A DNA stretch of 50,123 bases from Candidatus Hinthialibacter antarcticus. GTDB taxonomy: Bacteria > Hinthialibacterota > Hinthialibacteria > Hinthialibacterales > Hinthialibacteraceae. How positions within the stretch are numbered: position 1 is the stretch's first letter; each line of letters opens with the position of its first letter. The notes below the pieces were generated by a model. The model saw nothing but the letters and a program-made list of their open reading frames with translations, did no database searches and was not told where the DNA came from. The position numbers were made by a program, and so were the translations under genes. Shown in pieces: positions 9,372 to 16,817 of this stretch. The stretch is from contig JAVCCE010000055.1 of NCBI GenBank assembly GCA_030765645.1, positions 1 through 50,123 of the forward strand, given 5' to 3'.

Positions 9372-9743
9372 TTGCTTCGGTCGCGATCGCTTTCTCGCAA
9401 TGACGCGGATGCGGTAAAGGGTGATGATCCGTTAAAGTTCCGCCCCCAAAGATTGGGGGCGGTTAGGCGAGGGTTGACTAGCGGCGTAGCTGGCAGCAAT
9501 TCAAAAAATCAACCAACCCCCCTCTAACTCAATGTCACTGACTTAAGACTTTTAGCCCCCTTTTTTAAGGGGGGACGGCGCTGAAAGCGCCAGGGGGGAT
9601 TCGGGCGCAACACGTTGCGCCCCTACAGGGCTGATATGCTTATGTTTTGTTGCATCAAGGGCTGCCTGCTTCGCGGCCTTGCCCTTGCCACCCCTTAAAT
9701 CAATGACATTGCCCTCTAACTCTCCCCGAACTTCGAGGGTGAT
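9372..9743. repeat. Dispersed intergenic repeat, copy split by family B element
   Basis: About 190 bases of repeat (TTGCTTCGGTCG at 9372 to the GAACTTCGAGG region) matching 39347-39533. It includes CGCCCCCAAAGATTGGGGGCGG and is interrupted at 9530-9711 by family B. Similar TTGCTTCGGTC...TCGCAATGACG sequences are widespread intergenic repeats in bacteria. Confidence 0.8.
9530..9711. mobile_element. Family B MITE-like element (182 bp)
   Basis: Ends CAATGTCACTGACTTAAG and CTTAAATCAATGACATTG, flanked by the exact 10-bp repeat CCCTCTAACT (9520-9529 and 9712-9721). The uninterrupted target is present at about 39496-39505 in the other copy of the host repeat, which fixes the element's borders. The interior differs partly from the 5484 copy (for example an inverted GGGCGCAACACGTTGCGCCC), so the two copies are not recent twins. 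Confidence 0.88.
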
Positions 9744-9747
9744 TTAT

Positions 9748-10821
9748 TCAGGCTTCCATGTTGGCTTTCCAACTTTCGGCGCCGAAGAAATCCATGTTGA
9801 AATCAATAATTTTGGCGCCCTCCGCCTGGATGGCTTTACGCACCTGGTGTTCGCGTTCCGGGCGGCAATAGAACAGGATGCAGCCGCCGCCGCCCGCGCC
9901 GCAGGCCTTGCCGCCGAGTGCGCCGTTCTCTTGCGCGGCCTCAAAAATTTTCTCCATGGCGCCGTTGGTTACTGACGGGTGCAGGCGCTTCTGGCATGAC
10001 CCGTTGCGCAACAGCAGCCCGGCGAATTCGTCCATCTGTTCCGACAACAGCGCGTCTTTCATTTCCAGCGCGATTTCTTTCATCTCTTCGATGGCGCCGA
10101 CGGTGTTGGGGTCGCCGCTTTCAAAGCGCTCTTTGACGCGACCGTGAACGTCGCCCGACAGCCGCGATTGTCCGTCGTAACACAGCACCAGGTTTTTTTC
10201 TAATTCCAACGCAGCGGCGCGGGACAATTGCAGCCGGGTGGCGCGCACGTCTTCCCCGCGAAATTCCATGAACGACACCGATCCCATCGCGGCGGCGTAG
10301 TGGTCTTGCTTGCCGCCGAGAATACCCAACTCTTCGCGTTCGATGCGGCTGGCTTCTTCGGCGAGTTCATAGTCGAGCATGTGCGATCCGGCGTAGCGGT
10401 TGAGCGCCGACAACAAGGCGACGCCCATCGAGGCGGAGGTGCCGAGACCGCTGCCGGGAGGCGCGATGGATTGGGTAATCAACGTGAAATCTTTATCGAC
10501 GCCCAGTTTGCGGACGGCGGCTTTAACGAGGTCGATGTTGCCGTCGTATTCCAACTCGCGAATATTTTCCGCGTGGACGTATTGGTCGAAGTCGCTGGAA
10601 TAAAGCGTAACGCCGCTGTGCATTTTTCCGCGCGGTTTGAGAAACGATTGCGTCTTCGGGTCGAAATCAATCTTCTCGCTGATGGTGACGAATGAATAGA
10701 CATTAATGGCCGCGTTCACGACGTAGCCCGGCGTATCGCGGCAAAAATCGGCAACGTCCGTCCAACCGCCGCCAAAGTCAATGCGCACCGGGGCGCGCGA
10801 GCGGATCAGTGGTTCGCTCAT
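9748..10821 (-). CDS. GHMP family sugar kinase (HddA/fucokinase-like)
   Basis: 357 residues. The N-terminus RSRAPVRIDFGGGWTDVADF is the sugar-binding start of the HddA/fucokinase branch of GHMP kinases. The ATP-binding loop is PPGSGLGTSASMG, and the third motif is GGKACGAGGGGCILFY. The family phosphorylates sugars at the anomeric carbon or, in HddA, heptose 7-phosphate at O-1 on the way to GDP-heptose for surface polysaccharides. Which sugar is used here cannot be told. AAGGGGAAG precedes ATG. It lies 12 bases downstream of the DJ-1-like gene on the same strand, so the two probably form an operon. Confidence 0.88.
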   Translation of the reverse strand: MSEPLIRSRAPVRIDFGGGWTDVADFCRDTPGYVVNAAINVYSFVTISEKIDFDPKTQSFLKPRGKMHSGVTLYSSDFDQYVHAENIRELEYDGNIDLVKAAVRKLGVDKDFTLITQSIAPPGSGLGTSASMGVALLSALNRYAGSHMLDYELAEEASRIEREELGILGGKQDHYAAAMGSVSFMEFRGEDVRATRLQLSRAAALELEKNLVLCYDGQSRLSGDVHGRVKERFESGDPNTVGAIEEMKEIALEMKDALLSEQMDEFAGLLLRNGSCQKRLHPSVTNGAMEKIFEAAQENGALGGKACGAGGGGCILFYCRPEREHQVRKAIQAEGAKIIDFNMDFFGAESWKANMEA

Positions 10822-10833
10822 AAAATCTTCCCC

Positions 10834-11415
10834 TTACAATTCGATTTTTGTTCCCAACACGTCAAGAAATTGCTTTAACCAGTTTGGATGCGCCGGCCAG
10901 GCGGGCGCGGTGACCAGGTTGCCGTCTACATGGGCGTCGGTCATGGCGAGGTCAATGTAGGTCCCGCCGCCGAGTTTGACCTCAGGCGCAACCGCCGGAT
11001 AGGCCGAGCAGGATTTTCCATTCAGGGCGCCCGCCGCGGCCAATAACTGCGCGGCGTGACAAATTGCGGCGATGGGTTTGTTCGCCGTCGAAAAATGCTG
11101 CACCAACTCAATCACGCGCGGGTTGAGGCGAATGTACTCTGGCGCGCGGCCGCCGGGCAGGCAGAGCGCGTCATAGTCTTCGGGGTTGATGGAAGCGAAA
11201 TCCGCATTCAAAGCGAAATTGTGCCCGGGTTTTTCGCTATAGGTTTGGTCGCCTTCAAAATCATGAATGGCAGTGCGAACCGTCTCTCCCGCTTTTTTGT
11301 CGGGACAAACGGCGTGGACGGTATGCCCCACCATTTGCAACGCCTGAAACGGGACCATGACTTCATAGTCTTCCACAAAATCGCCGACGATCATCAAAAT
11401 TGTTTTTGCCGTCAT
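10834..11415 (-). CDS. DJ-1/PfpI family protein
   Basis: 193 residues from ATG 11415 ([19 protein letters not shown]), with GGAG 12 bases upstream; a longer frame exists only from a TTG at 11448. The class-I amidotransferase-like fold is shown by GDFVEDYEV at the start, [11 protein letters not shown] in the middle and the nucleophile elbow AICHAAQLL, holding the reactive cysteine. Members act as deglycases, chaperones or cysteine hydrolases; the specific role is open. It is the first gene of a probable pair with the GHMP kinase. Confidence 0.88.
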   Translation of the reverse strand: MTAKTILMIVGDFVEDYEVMVPFQALQMVGHTVHAVCPDKKAGETVRTAIHDFEGDQTYSEKPGHNFALNADFASINPEDYDALCLPGGRAPEYIRLNPRVIELVQHFSTANKPIAAICHAAQLLAAAGALNGKSCSAYPAVAPEVKLGGGTYIDLAMTDAHVDGNLVTAPAWPAHPNWLKQFLDVLGTKIEL

Positions 11416-11586
11416 TATCGTTTCGTTCTCCAAGGGGTGAGTGGTCAATCAGGCCATTATAGAAGCAAACGCGCGGTTCTCCACATTTGAAACACTGGAT
11501 TTTCGAGGTTTTTCTGCGACTTCCATTCAATAAGTGTACAGAAATTCAACTCACTGTACGCCATTTTTGATTGAGGAGCGCAGACG

Positions 11587-11823
11587 ATGTGGAACTTGCT
11601 GAAACTTTGGAGTTTGTTTAACAACAAGAAGACGTCAATTGGCGCGGTATTGATGTTGGCGGCCATGGTATTGCAACAAGCGACGGATATCTGGGCTGGA
11701 ACGGTTTCGCCGGAATGGATGTTGAAACTCATTGAGACATTGCAATGGTTGGGAGGATTATTCGGCGGAGTCGGTTTAGGACACAAAACCGTCAAGACGA
11801 TGAGAGAACGGCGCAAAAAATAA
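11587..11823 (+). CDS. Small membrane protein, holin-like size
   Basis: 78 residues with a strong ribosome site (GAGGAG) before ATG 11587. It has one or two hydrophobic stretches (TSIGAVLMLAAMVLQQA and LQWLGGLFGGVGLGHKTV) and a basic tail RERRKK. Small proteins of this make-up are sometimes annotated as holin-like, but there is no lysin or other phage gene nearby, so no function is claimed. It ends three bases from the convergent fliN. Confidence 0.6.
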   Translation: MWNLLKLWSLFNNKKTSIGAVLMLAAMVLQQATDIWAGTVSPEWMLKLIETLQWLGGLFGGVGLGHKTVKTMRERRKK

Positions 11824-11826
11824 CGG

Positions 11827-12366
11827 CTAAAGAGCTTCGATGATTTCGGTCACGGTGAGGATGTCAGTCACACGGACGCCGAAGTTTTCGCCGATGACGA
11901 TCATTTCGCCTTTGGCGAATGATTTAGAATTGACCATCAGGTCGCACGGCTCACCGTTGAGTTTGTTGAGTTCCAACACCGAGCCGGAACCCATTTCGAG
12001 AATATCTTGAACCGAACTGTGCGTCTTGCCCAACTCGACCCGGATATCTAAATCCAGATTCAGAATGACATCCAGATTGGTGGTCTCCATCGCCGGTTCT
12101 TCTTCGTCGAAGGGCATGAAGACCGCTTTTTGGATGTTGACGCTTTTTGATTTATCGAGTTTGGCCGAGGGCCGGGTTTTTGAAGGCGCGTCTTGTCCGC
12201 TTTCCGCTCCATACTGCATCTGGTCGAAACTAGAAAAATTTTGAGACGGAGACGGCGTTGGGGCGGGGGCGGCAGGCGCAGGTTCGCTGAAATCATCGGA
12301 CGAGTCATCGCCCAATCCAGCGTTTAGCAGCATATCAATTTCTTCTTGAGAGAGCAAATCACTCAT
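11827..12366 (-). CDS. fliN: Flagellar motor switch protein FliN
   Basis: 179 residues. The N-terminus MSDLLSQEEIDMLLNAG is the FliN/FliM-type switch peptide, followed by a Pro/Ser-rich linker (~25-95). The C-terminal ~75 residues are the SpoA domain (LDVILNLDLDIRVELGKT, then GSVLELNKLNGEPCDLMVN and GENFGVRVTDI). FliN forms the lower C-ring and helps switch rotation. GAGGAA precedes ATG. No other flagellar gene is present in the window, which is unusual because fliN normally lies beside fliM or the export genes. Confidence 0.9.
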   Translation of the reverse strand: MSDLLSQEEIDMLLNAGLGDDSSDDFSEPAPAAPAPTPSPSQNFSSFDQMQYGAESGQDAPSKTRPSAKLDKSKSVNIQKAVFMPFDEEEPAMETTNLDVILNLDLDIRVELGKTHSSVQDILEMGSGSVLELNKLNGEPCDLMVNSKSFAKGEMIVIGENFGVRVTDILTVTEIIEAL

Positions 12367-12478
12367 AGACGGTTCCTCAACCGCTCACTCGTCCAGCGTC
12401 CATATTATCGCCATTGTAACACGATTTATTGATTTTTTTTATGGTTTTCTTTGAGAAAACATTATGCCGGGTCGGCGA

Positions 12479-13477
12479 TCATTCGCGGTCGAGTTTTTTG
12501 CGCCATTTGTGATACACGCTAAACGCATATTTAAATACCGCTTCGTTGTGTTCGTTCCAATCGAAGTAATGTTCTTTGAGGCCCTCGGCTGAAATCAGCG
12601 AACGCCCGAGCGACTCTTCGCCGCCGTGGAACGGGACCAGTTCGTCGGCGATGGCGATGTATTGGATCCCATAACCGATTGGATAGGGATAGGGGCAGTT
12701 GGGCGGCTCCGGCCCGGTATGTTGGATGCGGATGACGCCTAACATTTTGACTTTGGAGAACGTAATGCCGATTTGTTGTTGGGCTTCGCGGCGAAAGGTT
12801 TCTTCCGGCGCTTCACCGATATCAATGCGCCCGCCGATGATTTCCCAGCCGCGTCCCGGGATGTTCGCCAGCACCAGTTTGTCTTGATAAAAGACAAACC
12901 CGCCCGCCACGCAAGTCAGTTCACGCGGAGGCTGATGTTCGGTCGCTTCAAAGTGAATTTCCGCGCCGCTGCCCCAAGACGTGGGGGGAAACTGAGGCGT
13001 GTTGGATTTATGAACGGTCGGCCTGCGCCTCGGCGCGGGTTTTTTTGCCGCAACCAGTTTTTTGCTGACAGATTTGGGAGATGAACTTTTTTTGCTTGAG
13101 GCTTTTTGGGGTGGAACTGTTTTTTTTATGATTTTTTTTGCCGCCGTTTTTTTTGTTGCTGTTTTGCGATTGGATGGCTTAGACGTTTTTGATTTTGCGA
13201 TTTTCTTTACGGTAGTTTTTTTCACGACCGCTTTTTTGGCGGTGATTTTTTTCTTGATGGCCGCTTTTGTTTTCGTGAGCTTCGCAGCGGTTTTTTTTAC
13301 GACCGATTTGGTTGCCGTTTTCGATTTCACGGCCGCTTTTTTTGACGGGGATTTTATGGTTGATTTTTGGGGCGATTTGGTTGCGGTTTTTTTTGTTTTT
13401 GCACGTTGATCTTTTGCCGCCGCCTTAGAGGACGTTGTCTGCTTTTTCTTAGACGTGGTAGACTTTGCGGCCGCCAT
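12479..13477 (-). CDS. Histone-H1-like Lys/Ala-rich domain fused to a NUDIX-fold domain with altered NUDIX box
   Basis: 332 residues; AAGGAAG before ATG. Residues 1-~155 are low-complexity Lys/Ala/Thr/Ser with repeated KKTA and KKAVVKKT units, like bacterial H1-type nucleoid proteins. Residues ~175-332 are a NUDIX domain (ELTCVAGGFVFYQDKLVLA, GRGWEIIGG). The NUDIX box runs GRIDIGEAPEETFRREAQQQIGI in two halves: the G-x5-E and RE parts are present, but the two metal-binding glutamates of the usual REUxEExGU are both glutamine (CAA codons). Catalysis by the standard mechanism is therefore doubtful. A DNA- or RNA-tethered nucleotide sensor is one possibility; this is inference. The Lys-rich region causes long T-runs on the plus strand. 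Confidence 0.85.
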   Translation of the reverse strand: MAAAKSTTSKKKQTTSSKAAAKDQRAKTKKTATKSPQKSTIKSPSKKAAVKSKTATKSVVKKTAAKLTKTKAAIKKKITAKKAVVKKTTVKKIAKSKTSKPSNRKTATKKTAAKKIIKKTVPPQKASSKKSSSPKSVSKKLVAAKKPAPRRRPTVHKSNTPQFPPTSWGSGAEIHFEATEHQPPRELTCVAGGFVFYQDKLVLANIPGRGWEIIGGRIDIGEAPEETFRREAQQQIGITFSKVKMLGVIRIQHTGPEPPNCPYPYPIGYGIQYIAIADELVPFHGGEESLGRSLISAEGLKEHYFDWNEHNEAVFKYAFSVYHKWRKKLDRE

Positions 13478-13946
13478 GGTTCTTCCTTACTGTTTGCGCC
13501 GCTCGCTCAGGTTGGTTGCGTTTACCCGGGTGTATAACTCACTGTGTAACTGACACGATGTACCCTAGCGATGGAACTGCGCTTTGCCATGCGCTTTATA
13601 AATTATATTCGATTTTACTTTGCCAGCGCAATATCCAAGTTAAGGCTTTTGCTTTATTTTTTTACACTCAACCTGCAAGCATGTTCTTGTGGCCTGTTTA
13701 ACTGGCTGATTTGTAGCGCCTTATAGAGACGGAACCCCAAAGGCCGCCGTTTTGGCGCAGACCGAATTTTCTTCAAGAATACAGAGAATCGAGTGAATTT
13801 TCAGAGAAACCCATCTTTATTTATCGCCCATAAATAAAAATTCACCAACCCTCAACGAGCTTTTAAGTGAACTGGGCAGAAAGGGAAGTGTGTAGTATAA
13901 TCCAAACTAAATTGTTTATTTAATTTGAGATAGAGAATATTGTTCT
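13478..13946. other. Intergenic region between divergent genes
   Basis: 469 bases between the NUDIX-fusion start (minus) and the phosphodiesterase start (plus). Apart from a probable promoter at 13873-13901 nothing coding or repetitive is supported. Confidence 0.6.
13873..13901 (+). promoter_or_regulatory. Probable sigma-70 promoter of the phosphodiesterase gene
   Basis: A consensus -10 TATAAT at 13896-13901, with TGGGCA 17 bases upstream as a weak -35, 45 bases before ATG 13947. Confidence 0.5.
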
Positions 13947-15758
13947 ATGAAACGTATTGGATTGTTTTCCTTCATTTCTGTAGGATTCTGGCTGCCGATT
14001 GGGCTGAGCGTGGTGTTTTCGCGTGCAGATGGATGGAGTTTGGGTGAGCTTCCTGTTTATTTATTCTCTGTATCTATTGGACTTGCGTTGATTGTCGGCA
14101 TCTTGCTCGAGCGATTAGGGGCGCTGATTGTCGCGCGCTATTTGCAACCGCAATTTTCTCAAACACTATATAAGAAATTCCGGTCAAAGCGATTTCTCTC
14201 TGTCTTTGCTTTGGCGCCCTTCGTAATCGGCGGTTGCTTCTTTCTTTTTTCTGCGCCCAAAGCGTCTCTCGCGTCACCGAAGTTAATCATCCTCGGGCTG
14301 GACGCCGCGACCTGGGAGGTCATCGACCCGCTCATAGACGCCGGCCGGTTGCCAACCATCGCGGGGCTGAAGCGTGACGGCGCATCCGGCAACCTCTATA
14401 GCCTTGGTCCCATGCGCTCGCCCGCATTATGGACCAGCATCGCCACCGGACGCCCGCCCGAAGCGCACGGCGTTACAGGCTTCTTTTCAACCCGGGCGGA
14501 CGTTCGCCAACCGCGCTTGTGGGACATCGCGCAGCGCAACGGCTTTCGCGTAGGGCTGTTTCGCTGGTTGGCGATGTGGCCGATTCTAGATGAATACGCC
14601 TTTGTGGTCCCATCATGGATCGCCCGCTCGAACGACGCCTGGCCCAGCGACTATGAATGCCTGCAAAGCGTCTTGTTGCATTCGCCGCCGGATGCGTTCA
14701 GCCAATTGAGCGCTTTGCTGGAGTGTGCGCGGCGCGGCGCCGGGTTACGGGCCGTCGATCAAATGATCGGAGTGACGCTGCGCGAGGCGGCGGGGCAAGA
14801 CGAACTCGCCTCGCTTGCTGACCGCGCTTTGAACGATGTCCGGCTGCAAACAGACCTGTACCTCGCTATGTTAGAGCGCCATCAGCCCGATCTCTCAGCA
14901 TTTGTATTGTACGGCAGCGACCAATTGGGGCACCGCTTCTGGCAGTATCACCAACCGCAAGCGTTCGCAGGGCATGATCTGAAAGAAGACGCCCGCTTTG
15001 CTCATGTTATTGAAGAGTATTATATCGCCGCCGACCGGGCGTTTGGGCGCATCCTCGAACGCTTGCCGCGCGATTGCCGGGCCATTTTGGTTTCCGACCA
15101 CGGCATGAAAGCCGACGCCGCTTTGCCCGGGCAATATTTTATCCAGGCGGAGAAACTGCTGCGATTGTTGGGTTTCTCTTCCGACGTGACCCATCAGTTC
15201 ATCGAACGCCGCTGGCTGATTGACGCCAAGCCCGGCGGAGAACAACCGCTGCCTCTACTGGCGGACGCCTTGTCGGAGATTCGCTTCCAAAACGGCGACG
15301 CGGTATTTGATGTCGTTCAAGAGGGAGGCGCTCTAACGGTCCGTACGCAATTCTCTTTAACTGCGCACCCCGACTCGCCGCTGCGATTGAACCCGCAGAT
15401 TGTGATTTACGGCAAGACGCGCCAGACGGACGATTTCTTTTTTGCGCGGTATTTTTCGGGAGCGCATGACCCGAAGGGTGTGTTTTTGATGAAAGGCCCC
15501 GGCGTTCAATCCAACGCCTGGGTCGAACGCGCCAGCCTGTTGGATGTTGCGCCCACGGCGCTGTATTGGATGGGGTTGCCGCTTAGCCGCGAGTTGGAAG
15601 GCGAGGTGATCGAGGCGGCGTTTGATGAGGAATATTTGCGCGCGAATGCGCCGATTGAGGTCGAGGCCTATGCACCGTTAAGCGACGGCGAGACGATTGT
15701 CCCCGACACGCCCGCCGACGTGATGGAACGCCTGCGCAGCCTCGGCTATGTGGAATGA
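13947..15758 (+). CDS. Membrane-anchored type I phosphodiesterase / alkaline phosphatase superfamily protein
   Basis: 603 residues. Three hydrophobic segments (about 4-24, 36-58, 88-108) place it in the inner membrane, with the catalytic domain following. KLIILGLDAATWEVIDPL provides the first metal aspartate and SPALWTSIATG the nucleophile threonine. The late VSDHGMKADAAL supplies the second metal site, and SGAHDPKGVFLMKGPGV a further histidine. This is the phosphodiesterase/nucleotide pyrophosphatase branch, not sulfatase: there is no CxPxR. The C-terminus LRSLGYVE resembles the tail of the protein encoded at 28788-30461. A substrate is not predictable. Confidence 0.88.
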   Translation: MKRIGLFSFISVGFWLPIGLSVVFSRADGWSLGELPVYLFSVSIGLALIVGILLERLGALIVARYLQPQFSQTLYKKFRSKRFLSVFALAPFVIGGCFFLFSAPKASLASPKLIILGLDAATWEVIDPLIDAGRLPTIAGLKRDGASGNLYSLGPMRSPALWTSIATGRPPEAHGVTGFFSTRADVRQPRLWDIAQRNGFRVGLFRWLAMWPILDEYAFVVPSWIARSNDAWPSDYECLQSVLLHSPPDAFSQLSALLECARRGAGLRAVDQMIGVTLREAAGQDELASLADRALNDVRLQTDLYLAMLERHQPDLSAFVLYGSDQLGHRFWQYHQPQAFAGHDLKEDARFAHVIEEYYIAADRAFGRILERLPRDCRAILVSDHGMKADAALPGQYFIQAEKLLRLLGFSSDVTHQFIERRWLIDAKPGGEQPLPLLADALSEIRFQNGDAVFDVVQEGGALTVRTQFSLTAHPDSPLRLNPQIVIYGKTRQTDDFFFARYFSGAHDPKGVFLMKGPGVQSNAWVERASLLDVAPTALYWMGLPLSRELEGEVIEAAFDEEYLRANAPIEVEAYAPLSDGETIVPDTPADVMERLRSLGYVE

Positions 15759-15862
15759 GTACATGATTTTAGTGCTCATCATTTTTTTTAACTCTACGTT
15801 TAATATGAGTTTCATGTCATAATCAAATTAGGATGTTTTTTCAATAGAAGTTTGATTTTTTT

Positions 15863-16123
15863 GGTTCATCCAGTAAGTGACTACCTACCTTGATGGATGG
15901 TCATTTCTTTGATTCAGAAACGGGCTCCGGCATTTCACAAATTGACAAACCAATCAAGCATGGGTGCAACTCTGGGAGCGCCTGTGCATAAGGGCTTGAA
16001 AGCCTGCACTGAAGCGAGCAGAGTTGCACCCATGCCTGATACAGCGAAAGATCAAGAATTCACGGAAAAGCGTCAAAAAACGCAATTCAATTTGTGATAA
16101 AGTACCCAAATACCGGAAGAACC
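15863..16123. repeat. Family A repeat, intact copy (261 bp)
   Basis: Terminal repeats GGTTCATCCAGTAAGTGACT and the inverse of TACCGGAAGAACC are flanked by the exact 8-bp duplication ATTTTTTT (15855-15862 and 16124-16131). The interior holds the large hairpin GCATGGGTGCAACTCTG / CAGAGTTGCACCCATGC with a nested GTGC...GCAC stem. A short frame (15897-16097) within it repeats in other copies and is not a gene. Confidence 0.92.
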
Positions 16124-16163
16124 ATTTTTTTGTTTTTTTGTGATTGCAAGGTAAAACATTCGG

Positions 16164-16817
16164 ATGAAACTCAAACTAACTCGTGGACGGTTGAGAAAGG
16201 CTGCGCAAGAATTTAGCGTAATTGAGTCGAGTCACGATGAACCCAAACTGTATGGCGTTACGGATGGTAAGGCTATTGGAACATACTTAGAGCATAAATT
16301 TAATGATTATTTAAGCGCTCGTTTTGATTATTCAGTTGGTAATTCTGCCAAAGGAATTGATTTCCCCAAACTTGGTATTGACATAAAGGTAACAAGTATT
16401 AAGCAACCCCAATCCTCGTGTCCATATAAATCGGCGCGTCAAAAGATTTTTGGACTGGGTTATGCGTTATTAATCTTCATTTATGAAAAATCAGACAATG
16501 ACGAAACTCGAACCGGACGGCTTGATATTCGTCACACAATATTTGTAAGCGCCGAAAATACAGCAGACTTTCAGACTACCACTGGAATTCTTAGAATTCT
16601 TGAAAATGATGGAAACAAAGATGATCTGTTGGCTTTCCTTGAAGAAAGGATGCTCCCCGCTGACAGTATTGAGGCAGAACGCATTGTTGACGAGATACTC
16701 AACACCCCGCCAGCCGTAGGATATCTTACGATATCGAATGCGTTGCAATGGCGGTTACAATATCGGCGAGTCATCGACATCGCAGGAGACGTTGAAGGCG
16801 TTATACGGGTTTTTTGA
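16164..16817 (+). CDS. Type II restriction endonuclease (PD-(D/E)xK type)
   Basis: 217 residues. The catalytic core is visible in GIDFPKLGIDIKVTS: D66, then D73-I-K75, a PD-(D/E)xK arrangement, preceded by the helix GTYLEHKFNDYL with a conserved-looking glutamate. The C-terminal LQWRLQYRRV could contact DNA. The specificity is not recognised. Its stop overlaps the start of the methyltransferase, so the two are translationally coupled. It starts 40 bases after the family A repeat. Base composition is clearly more AT-rich than the flanking genes, which suggests horizontal acquisition. Confidence 0.8.
   Translation: MKLKLTRGRLRKAAQEFSVIESSHDEPKLYGVTDGKAIGTYLEHKFNDYLSARFDYSVGNSAKGIDFPKLGIDIKVTSIKQPQSSCPYKSARQKIFGLGYALLIFIYEKSDNDETRTGRLDIRHTIFVSAENTADFQTTTGILRILENDGNKDDLLAFLEERMLPADSIEAERIVDEILNTPPAVGYLTISNALQWRLQYRRVIDIAGDVEGVIRVF

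Noticed and set aside
11587-11823. Prophage holin
   Set aside because: Only size and hydrophobicity suggest it; no endolysin, integrase or structural phage gene is present.
15897-16097. Short open frame in family A, also at 28502-28717, encoding an MGATLGAP...EASR-type peptide
   Set aside because: It follows the hairpin of the repeat, has no ribosome site or codon bias, and its frame is lost in other copies. It is a by-product of the repeat.
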